Below the pieces are notes generated by a model. That model made no database searches, was not told the DNA's origin, and worked only from the letters and a program-made list of their open reading frames with translations. From Peromyscus leucopus (lineage: Eukaryota > Chordata > Mammalia > Rodentia > Cricetidae), in assembly GCF_004664715.2 (NCBI RefSeq), contig NC_051086.1, positions 73,807,486 through 73,871,485 on the forward strand: a DNA stretch of 64,000 nt. The letters run 5' to 3'. Below, one piece after another: positions 56,127-64,000 of the stretch. Position numbers and translations under genes: made by a program. Each line of letters starts with the position of its first letter. The stretch's first letter is position 1.

Positions 56127-56470
56127 TAGTTAGGGTTTCTATTGCTGTGAAGAGACACCATGACCATGCAACTCTTACAAAGTCAAGTATTTAATGCAGG
56201 CTGGCTTACAGTTTCAGAGGTTTAGTTCGGTATCTTCATGTTGGTGTGCAGGTGGACATGATGCTAGAAAAGGAGCTGAGAGCTCTACATCTTGATCCAC
56301 AGAAAGCAGAAGCAACTGTGTGGCCCACGCTGGGAGTAGCTTGAGCATAGGAGACCTCAAAGCCCACCCCCAGAGTGACACACTTCCTCCAACAAGGCCA
56401 CACCTACTCCAACAAGGCCACACCTCCTAATAGTGCCACTCCTTTTGGAGGCCATTTTCTTTCAAACCAC
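56127..56470 (+). mobile_element. Interspersed repeat of the 'ttagttagggtttctattgc' family, best copy
   Basis: Starts 'gtcttagttagggtttctat' and ends 'gaggccattttctttcaaac'. It includes a doubled 'ccaacaaggccacacct' unit at about 56387-56427. Confidence 0.6.
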
Positions 56471-57117
56471 CAAATTTGGGAACAGTCTTGAATGTATGTC
56501 TTGACAGCAGCTCCTGGGATGGGATACATGGAGAAGTGTAAAGAAAGATGAATTTAGAGCATGCCCCAGAATCATCTGAAGTACTTATTAAAATATAAAT
56601 CTTGGGGTCCTGTACCCAGGGATTTTAATTCAAGAGAACCAGCATGGGGCTCAAATACTTTTATGTCTGATGACTTTCCTTAGGTTGCTGAGAGTGGCCA
56701 TCAGGAGACGCTGGGGACTCTCCTTTGCAGGACTTGGTGACCAATATAATACATCAAGAGGAACAGAGGGGAACATCTATGAAGATTTTTCAGGCCCTGC
56801 TCTTGCTACCTAGGAAGATAAAGGCAGAGTAGAAGTTTGTTTGGGACAAAAGGCAATGAAATGAGTTCAGGATATCTGTAGCTTAGATTTCCTTTAGGAG
56901 CCCCGGGAGAATATATCTTTTGGGCAAAATTGGCTATCTATGATTTTTAAATTCTAAAGAGAGATTGAAGTGTAATTAACAATTCTAAGGTCGCCAGGAT
57001 GTCATTGGTCATCACAGCCAACTTTAATGCAAGTGAAATTGCCCAGAGACACAGTGGGAAACAGGAAGGGAATGAATCAAAGGATGGATTCCCACAGTTA
57101 AAGCAGCTTCCTTTGTG

Positions 57118-57493
57118 CCTGGGAAAATGGCTCAGTGGGCAAAAGAGCTTAGTGTGCAGGATAAGGATGAAAGATCTGAGGTCAGTCCCCTGCATCTACA
57201 GAAGGCCTGGGCACAGCCACACATGCCTGTAACCTCGGTGTTGGAGCACAGAGACAGGTGGATCCTGGGAGCTTGCTGGTCAGTCAGCCTTGCCAAATGA
57301 CAAGCTTTGGGTTCAATGTCTCAAGAGAATAAGGCAGAGATCAATAGAGGAAGACATCCAGAGTCTTCCATCATTTTCCACATAAACCCTCATGGCCATA
57401 TGGACCTGTATACTCACATGCATACACCCTACACACGTGCTACATACTTATACACAATACACACGCATACACACACACACACACACACACACA
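57118..57493 (+). mobile_element. B4A-type SINE with (CA)n tail
   Basis: 'gggaaaatggctcagtgggca' head, 'gagacaggtggatcctgggagcttgctgg', 'agaataaggcagagatcaatagaggaagacatcc' and a CA tail at 57471-57493. Confidence 0.75.
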
Positions 57494-58264
57494 AATAAAT
57501 AAAATTACATCTCAATTTTAATAAAGACCTTCAACGTTCAAGAAAAATAAAATGGGTATGAATTTCTACTTGCTATTTTTAATGGAATGCTACTCATGTT
57601 TGATCACAGTGACCCAAAATTAGTTAACCATTTTGCTGGGATTCAAAATCCTTGTTAGGAATCTAACCAATGGTTACCTATGTTTTGTCAATGACACAGA
57701 GTGAGTTAATCAAAGCTTTTCTTTGTGATATTGATCACTAATAAAAGAGTCTTGGCTGAGTAACAGAAGCTTTATGTTGCAAGCACTTTGTCTATAAATT
57801 GAGGGTCTATAACTGCTGCACAGGGTTATGGGGAAAGTGGGGATGACATATGTATGCATGGTATCGGACTGGCCAACAGAATCATCTCATGAAAGACAGT
57901 GTGATCATTGCTATGATATAAGTGTGTTGATGAAGCTGCTTCTTTACTGAAAAGTGATCAGTGGCAATTTCAGTTTTAAAGGGCCACAATGTTATAATTC
58001 AGAGAGAGAAAATAATTGTTTGCCAGAGCAATGAATGTCATCCAGTCCACTGTTTCATTGTGGGGTTTTTTTTTTTTTTATCATAACTGAATTGGAAAGA
58101 AAATAGCTTGCCTTCTTGCTAGAATAGATATATTATCTCCTTGAAGTTACCAATGTAACGCCTTTAAATAAGGCTCCAGTGAATGACCTGAAAGGTGTTT
58201 CTTAGGGTGAACTGGGTCCCTCTGAGTTTATCAAATACTTTTTCCAAGCTCCTCAGAAGCTGGG

Positions 58265-58500
58265 CCCAGGGCTGGAGAGCTGGCTCAGTTGGCAAAATGC
58301 TCGCTTCACAAGGACAAGGACTGGAGTTTCATCCTCAGAACCCATAGGAAAATCTAGGCAGGGCAGTGTACGTACGCAGTCCCCGTACTAAGGAAACAGA
58401 GATAGGAGGGTCCTCGGGGCTCATGGGCAGCTAGTCTAGCCAAATGGGTCAACTATGTTTTCAGGGGGTGACTTTGTGTCAAAATATATGATGGAGAGTC
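58265..58500 (+). mobile_element. B4A-type SINE, tail truncated
   Basis: 'ccagggctggagagctggctc' head to 'tgtcaaaatatatgatggagagtcattgagga'. It is followed directly by a second B4 head. Confidence 0.7.
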
Positions 58501-58502
58501 AT

Positions 58503-58784
58503 TGAGGAGCTGGGCCAGTAGGCAAGAATACTTGCTTCTCAAGCATGAGGCCTGGCCCAAAATACTCAGGACCCAGACCACGTGTGCCTATAGCCCCAGC
58601 ATTGGGGCCTGGAGACAGGTAGATCCCAAGAGCTTGCTGACCAGCCAGCCTACCTGAAAAGGTGAACTTCTGGTTTAGCAAGGGAGTCTGTCTCAAAATA
58701 ATAAGGCGGGGTGTGATGGAAGAGTACACTCAAAGTCATGCTCTGCTCTTCACATGGGTGCCATACCGTCATTCTCATTTACCA

Positions 58785-58831
<47 letters not shown>

Positions 58832-58871
58832 GCACGCACGTGCACACACAGACATATACACACATCACACA

Positions 58872-58917
<46 letters not shown>

Positions 58918-58940
58918 ACACATACACACACATCCTTTAC
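58503..58940 (+). mobile_element. B4A-type SINE with long (CA)n tail
   Basis: 'gaggagctgggccagtaggca' head, 'ggagacaggtagatcccaagagcttgctgaccagccagcct' and 'ataataaggcggggtgtgat', ending in CA repeats. Confidence 0.7.
58785..58935 (+). repeat. Compound (CA)n microsatellite
   Basis: Two long CA runs (about 58785-58823 and 58879-58913) joined by CA-rich imperfect sequence with CGCACGCACG. Confidence 0.95.
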
Positions 58941-59845
58941 ACAAATAAAGTTGAAAGTGATTGAAGAAATTGAAGGAGCTACTGGATGTCTATTCTGGCC
59001 TCCCATGGACTTGCACACATGTGTACATGTATACATGTATCCCCTATGTGAACATCCACAAACATGTACAAACACACGTAAAAGCTAAGCTGGGCAATCA
59101 CACATGGCCTGCAGTCTTGGTTTCAGATCAGCAGATGGCTGGAGCTGGTCCTGACTCCACTGATGGTCGGCCCGACCAGGTGGACAATCACAGCTTCTGC
59201 ACATCCTCTTTTTCCTATGGCCTTCTCCTGTTCTCATCTTCTTCGGGAGCCACAGTGCTTCCTTTGATCCACATACTATTCTGCACCAAACAAAACCCTT
59301 TCCCGCCTGAGGAAGAAGATCCCTCTCCTGCTGCCATAATCTGAATACTCTCCTAAGCAGCCTACCTGCCTTATCTAGTCCAGCAGCTTGATTTCCTATG
59401 AGGTCTGGGGGAAAAAAAATCAGAACTGAATTTGGGAGGCTCGCCTGACATCTCTCCTAGTCATTTGCGTTTTCATTTGCAGAGATTTCTCACTTCTTCC
59501 CACATCCTGGTGCGCTAATGAAATACAGCTTCTTTTTGGGTTGCTGCTGGGCACACAGAGAAGCCCAAACGCATTTCCTAATGTTTATTTTCCAGCTGAG
59601 CTGAACAGAATCAAAGCCACAAACCACCAAGGAGGACCCAAGATATCTGAAAGAACAAAGGAAGCCATTTAAAAAGAGCTAAAAATAAAACCGGATCAGA
59701 TACCACTGGGATTCTCTGCAGTTGTTTTATTAAAGGATGGGGAGATTGTTTTATATGCATATAAACGCATAGCCTCAACCAAGTTTCTTGTACTAAGTTG
59801 TGTACCAGACAACCAGCTATTCTGGTGCTATTGAGAAGATATATG

Positions 59846-60201
59846 CTAAGGACTGAGGGGATGGCTCCTTTGGTAGAGCGCCTGCTGTACAGCGTGAGGA
59901 ACCGAGTTTGGCACACATGTAAAAGCAGCCACATTAGCTTCAGTCCCCCTGTTACAGGGGACAGAAGCCAGTGGGTCCCTAGAGCTCACTGGCCAGCTAA
60001 TTTAGTCCAATCTATGAGTTCTAGGTTGATGAAAACCCTGTCTCAAAAGGTAAGGTAGAAACTGAGAGCAAGTCACCTAACATTGATCTCTAGTCTCCAC
60101 ACAGAACAAGCGCCCATGTGCATGCTCACATGTATGTATGTATATATATAATCACAAACACATGCATACCTAAACACACACACAATATATATATATATAA
60201 A
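59846..60201 (+). mobile_element. B4A-type SINE with (TA/CA)n tail
   Basis: 'gactgaggggatggctcctttggtagagcgcctgct' head, 'gctcactggccagctaattt', 'ccctgtctcaaaaggtaaggtag' and a tail with TATATA and CACACA. Confidence 0.7.
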
Positions 60202-60367
60202 ATATCCCCCCATCTAAATAGTCCTTATCTTTGCCTCCTTCCAACCCCTACCACTTTGTCACCAAGAACCTACTAAGTGATTAAGAGACTCACCTACGTT
60301 CCCAGACATTCTTTGAGCATCTGCTGTACTTCATTCCTTTGGTGACACTCAAGATAACTGTGTCATC

Positions 60368-60702
60368 TGCTATGACCTGAATATCTGTGGCCTGCCATTC
60401 ATGTGTTGAAACCCTAGCCTCGATGATGGTAGTATCGAGAGGAAGGGGCCACTTAAATCAGAAGAGCAGAGTCCTTGTGAATGGGATTGAGACACCGACA
60501 GGAAGAAAGCGGAAGGAGATTGCCCTTGCCGATGAGCACAGCCACAGAGGGAAGGCACCATCTCTGAGGAATGGACCTTCAACTGACACCAAAGTCTACC
60601 AGCACCGTGAGCTGCCATTTCCCAACTTCTAGAACTTTGAGGATGACATTTCTGTTGTTTATAAGGCACCTGGTTTATGGTATTTTGTAACGGCAGTCCA
60701 AG
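60368..60702 (+). mobile_element. MLT1-type LTR (ERVL-MaLR)
   Basis: 'gcttgaata-type' start (gctatgacctgaatatctgt), 'tgaatgggattgagacaccg', 'gaaggcaccatctctgagga', and the diagnostic end 'tttctgttgtttataaggca...tatggtattttgtaacggcag'. Confidence 0.8.
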
Positions 60703-61129
60703 TGTTTGAACACTGCCCTGCTCTCCCACAGTTCAAGATTAGATGGTGGGATAGGTGTCTCCTTCGTTCCCCACTGCTACTTCCAGACAATTATTCCTGT
60801 TAAAACCAAACTGAAACAGCACCATATAGCCATTATAAACACAACTTCTCTCAAGCTGGGCTGGTTTATGTCACCCCTCTCTCCCTGTTACTGGTCACTT
60901 CCCCTGTTTGAGTGAAGAATTTAGGACCTGCTGCATGATCTTTTTCTCCCGCAGGCACACAGCCCATTCATTAGCTTTGAAGCAGGCCAGTTGCTTACCC
61001 AATACCCAGGCAGTATGAACTCACTGACCGCCTCACTCCTACCCCAGCTCATGCACTCACAAACATACCCAGGTGTCAGGTGTCACCCTCCTCACAGATT
61101 GGTGTGCCTTTCCAAACCATGGTTTTGCA

Positions 61130-61131
<2 letters not shown>

Positions 61132-61191
<60 letters not shown>
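61132..61191 (+). repeat. (CT)n microsatellite
   Basis: About 29 CT units abutting the poly-T side of an antisense B1, probably grown from its tail. Confidence 0.98.
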
Positions 61192-61192
<1 letters not shown>

Positions 61193-61330
61193 ACAGGGTT
61201 TCTCTGTGTAGCTTTGTGCCTTTCCTGGATCTCACTCTGTAGACCAGGCTGGCCGTGAACTCATAGAGATCCGCCTGGCTCTGCCTCCCTAGTGCTGGGA
61301 TTAAAGGTGTGCGCCACCACTGCCCGGTGT
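61191..61330 (-). mobile_element. B1 SINE, cricetid type, antisense
   Basis: 'cgacagggtttctctgtgta', 'gctttgtgcctttcctggat', 'gtgcgccaccactgcccgg'; close to consensus, so fairly young. Confidence 0.94.
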
Positions 61331-61839
61331 GGTTCTCATTTTTTAAACCCTTCTTTACCAGCAATTCCTCACCTTCAAAGAAGCTTTCAATCTGTTAGTT
61401 GAACTACCTGTTTATCTTTGGTCTCATGAAGTTATCTCTATTTCATGCTGATCTGTCAGGACCTAGCAGGCCCAGCCTCCCACGGCCGCTGCCTCTTTTC
61501 TGTCCTTCTCACTTTCACCACAAACTGAACAGTCCCCCACTTACCCCAATGCCTCTTTCTCCGAACCAGTCTCAATGCAGACCCTAAGGATGTTTTTCAA
61601 TTCAAAGTACAATGCACTCTCAATTAAGAGAGGACTGCGCTCTGAGAGTTTATCAGGAGCTTGGAATTCCTAATGCTTAATACTTCCCCCAGAGAAATCA
61701 TGCTGGCTTCTGCCTTGATTTCTAGTCTAATTCACAAAGACTGCTGAAGGCACACTGTTCTTGGAAACTTCCCAAGGGCCAAGAGCCTGTCTTATTCATC
61801 CTAAAAATTCAGCTTCATGGAGATAGGACTCAAGTACCG

Positions 61840-62075
61840 TACAACTCACTTGCCACAACATAACTCTAAGGCATTTTTATCTCCCTTCTTCTAACAAACC
61901 TCATGCCCTTCAGCAAACCATTACCCCATCCTACCACTCCATCCCTAGGCAACCATTAATCTACTTTCTGTCTCTATTGAGTTACTTATTCTGGACATTT
62001 TCTGAAATAGATTTGAGCACTTTGTGACTTCTTGTGAATGGATTCTTTCTTTCACTTAGCATACTTTAAAAAAAA
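61840..62075. mobile_element. Ancient L1 fragment, part 1
   Basis: 'caaccattaatctactttctgtctctattgagttacttattctgga' and 'tgaatggattctttctttcacttagcat' are L1M-type words that resume after the SINE at 62088. Confidence 0.55.
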
Positions 62076-62087
62076 ACAACAACACTT

Positions 62088-62285
62088 ATTTTGGTGTGGG
62101 TGTGTGTGTGTGTGCGCGCGCGTGTGTGTCTGGGGGGGAGGCACACATGCCACAGAGCACTGTCAGGGTAAAAGGACAGTGTGCCAGAGTTGGTTCTCTC
62201 CTACCAAGTGGGTTTTGTGGATCAAACTCAGGTCTTCAGGCTCGGCAACAGGGCCTGTTCCCATTGAACTATCTCAGCACCCAGA
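62088..62285 (-). mobile_element. B3-type SINE, antisense
   Basis: (GT)n with GCGCGCGC at 62095-62130, 'ggttctctcctaccaagtggg', 'ggatcaaactcaggtcttca' and 'gaactatctcagcacccag'. Confidence 0.7.
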
Positions 62286-62779
62286 GTAACTGTTTTTATT
62301 TTTTTTTCATCCATGTGGTATTATCACGTCTCTTCAGCAAAGCTGAACCGTGTACAAGGACATTTCAGTCAAAACAGCACATGTAAATCAGTGGTCCCAG
62401 ATGATCACAATGGGATTGAAAGACCCCTACCAACTATGGTGTAGTTGTAGCGGTACAACATGTTACTGGTGTGTTTGTGATAGTACTGGTGTACATAGAG
62501 CTACTGTGCCACCAACTGTATGTAAGTACAGCACATGCAATTAACTACCATACGGTAATATTTGGTAGTGATAAGTGCCCACGCTCCTGTTTATGAACTT
62601 CTTGTGCTATGCTTTAGTCATTGTTCCAGAGTGTAGTCCTGTGCATTTTTGAAATGTTTGGTGTAAAATAATATGCCCTGCTACACCAGCACATAAGCCT
62701 TATCCATCTCACGGTTGCTGAATCTCTTGATTACATAAAGAGGCCATAACAACAGTGTCGCCTGTACCAGAGAGGTTTG

Positions 62780-62901
62780 CTAAGTGCACTTTATGATGTT
62801 TATATAGTGATGAGATCACCCAGCAATGCAGTTCTCAGAACACATCCCCACTGGCAATCCAAATATGACTGTGCTTCATTCCTTTTTATTGCCAAATACT
62901 A

Positions 62902-62957
<56 letters not shown>

Positions 62958-63180
62958 TTTATTTGTTCATCTGCCGATGGACATTTGCAGTGTTTCTGCT
63001 TCCTCAGCTACATAAACAATCCTGCTGTGGACATCGGTAGGTGTGTGTTTTTGTGTACGCTTCAATTTTAGTTTTTCTAAGAGTGGACTTACCAGGTGAT
63101 GGAGCAATACTGTGTTTATGTTTTTAAGTACATGCCAGGTGGTGTTCCAAAATAACTGCATCATTTTGTATTCTTGGTGA
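62780..63180. mobile_element. Ancient L1 fragment, part 2
   Basis: 'attgccaaatactattccgtg', 'catctgccgatggacatttg' and 'ccaggtggtgttccaaaataactgca' follow old mammalian L1 text. A (GT)n array has grown inside. Confidence 0.6.
62905..62956 (+). repeat. (GT)n microsatellite
   Basis: About 26 uninterrupted GT units inside the old L1 fragment. Confidence 0.98.
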
Positions 63181-64000
63181 TTTGTCTTTGTGGTACTTTG
63201 AATGTGATCTCTTCCTGCTTTCTAGCCTCCGCTGTTTCCTATGAGAACTTGACTTTCAGGGTTCTCTCATTTCTTCAACATTTGAATAGACGAGTGTTTA
63301 CATGTCTTGGTGTTCACTGATCTGGATGTGCAGATCAATGCTTTGCATCAAATTTTGGGCATTTTATCCATTCTTGTTTCCAGTGTCTCCTGTCTCGTCT
63401 TCTCCATACCTTCTGTTGTTCTCATTTCATGGACGTTGGTGTGTTGAACGGTTCCACATACTACTGGGTTCTAGTCATTTTTTCTTTTTATGCCACTGCC
63501 TAATTAATCTCTCTCAGTCAGTCTATCGATTCATTAATTCTTTCTTCTACCAGCTCATATCTGCTATGGGGCCTCTCTCTGGAGATATTCATTTAGGTTA
63601 TAACTGTTTTCAGCTACAGATCTTCTCCTTGTTTCTTTGGAAAATAATTTGTCCCTTTACTGACATTATGTACTGGGCAGGATTTTTGCACCTTCACCTT
63701 TTCTGTGAGCAAATTACCCTTCAGGCTTTGAACATCAAAGCAGCTACTTAGAAATTTTTGTCCATTAAGTGCAGCATCTAGGCCCTACCCTAAGCAGGTT
63801 TAGGGTGCCTGCTTCTCATTGTCTTTCTTATGTGTAGGTCACATTTCTTTGCTTCGTTGAATGTCTCACAGTCATTTCTTGGAAAGTGGACACATTTGAT
63901 AATCCACTGTAGCAGCTCTGGGCCTTGGTCTCCCAGGAGTGGTTGTTTCCTTGGCTGTTGGTCTGTCTAGCAGCTATGCTGAAGCAATTCTGCAGGCGAT
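63181..64000. other. Unassigned AT-rich sequence at the window end
   Basis: A 149-codon open frame (63302-63751) is rich in Phe, Leu and Ser, as expected from translating AT/pyrimidine-rich repeat sequence. It may be an old L1 continuation. No gene can be supported. Confidence 0.35.

Larger units (their letters stand above)
38920..64000. other. Intergenic sequence downstream of MMD
   Basis: Repeats are listed separately. I find nothing assignable in 39220-39890, 43300-44215, 44710-45560, 46690-47270, 47620-48420, 49490-50165, 50630-51250, 52160-52760, 52910-53495, 54420-56120, 56475-57115, 57500-58260, 58950-59840, 60710-61130 and 61335-61840. Human synteny, as I remember it, places HLF beyond this side of MMD, but no HLF exon is visible. 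Confidence 0.5.

Noticed and set aside
58662..59088. Thr-His and Cys-Val repeat frames
   Set aside because: Translations of (CA)n; no protein meaning.
63302..63751. 149-codon open frame at the window end as an HLF or new exon
   Set aside because: Phe/Leu/Ser-rich composition, no match to HLF's basic-leucine-zipper sequence, adjacent to an old L1 fragment.

Overview
The window is mammalian nuclear DNA from a rodent, most likely a cricetid (hamster, vole or deer-mouse lineage). It carries B1, B2/B3, B4 and ID-type SINEs and many (CA)n and (GA)n microsatellites. Several B1 copies have the 'ggaaaggcacaaagctacacagag' type of 3' half that I associate with cricetids rather than Mus. There is no bacterial, phage, plasmid or CRISPR content.

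One protein-coding gene is present and complete: MMD (monocyte-to-macrophage differentiation-associated, PAQR11), on the + strand. A CpG-island promoter lies at about 8.7-9.3 kb. Seven coding exons (9215-9240, 16628-16709, 18659-18819, 24146-24220, 25702-25803, 27140-27209, 36459-36659) join without a frame error into 238 codons plus TGA. All six introns are GT-AG. A 3' UTR of about 1.7 kb ends at an AATAAA at 38347. The conserved His/Asp residues of the PAQR family are intact. An upstream ATG opens a 54-codon reading frame that runs through the MMD start codon in another frame and stops in exon 2.

The 8.7 kb before the promoter and the 26 kb after the polyadenylation site look intergenic: mostly old and young transposons, microsatellites and unique sequence with no supportable gene. 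In human the MMD 3' end faces HLF, but no HLF exon was recognised here.

The transposons give most of the fine structure. Intron 3 holds a complete 1,663-bp two-LTR retroelement in antisense (369-bp LTRs, 6-bp target duplication, lysine-tRNA-type primer site, polypurine tract) with no recognisable gag, pol or env. Intron 6 holds a roughly 3-kb ancient L1, interrupted by a processed RPS18 pseudogene and a SINE. An IAP-like LTR with a long (CT)n tract sits about 130 bp past the MMD polyadenylation signal. A relative of the intron-3 element, reduced to its 3' part, lies at 41.3-42.1 kb, a solo LTR with target duplication at 51.25 kb, and an MLT1 LTR at 60.4 kb. Family assignments come from recall of consensus sequences, not from a search. 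I did not find evidence of a new biological system.
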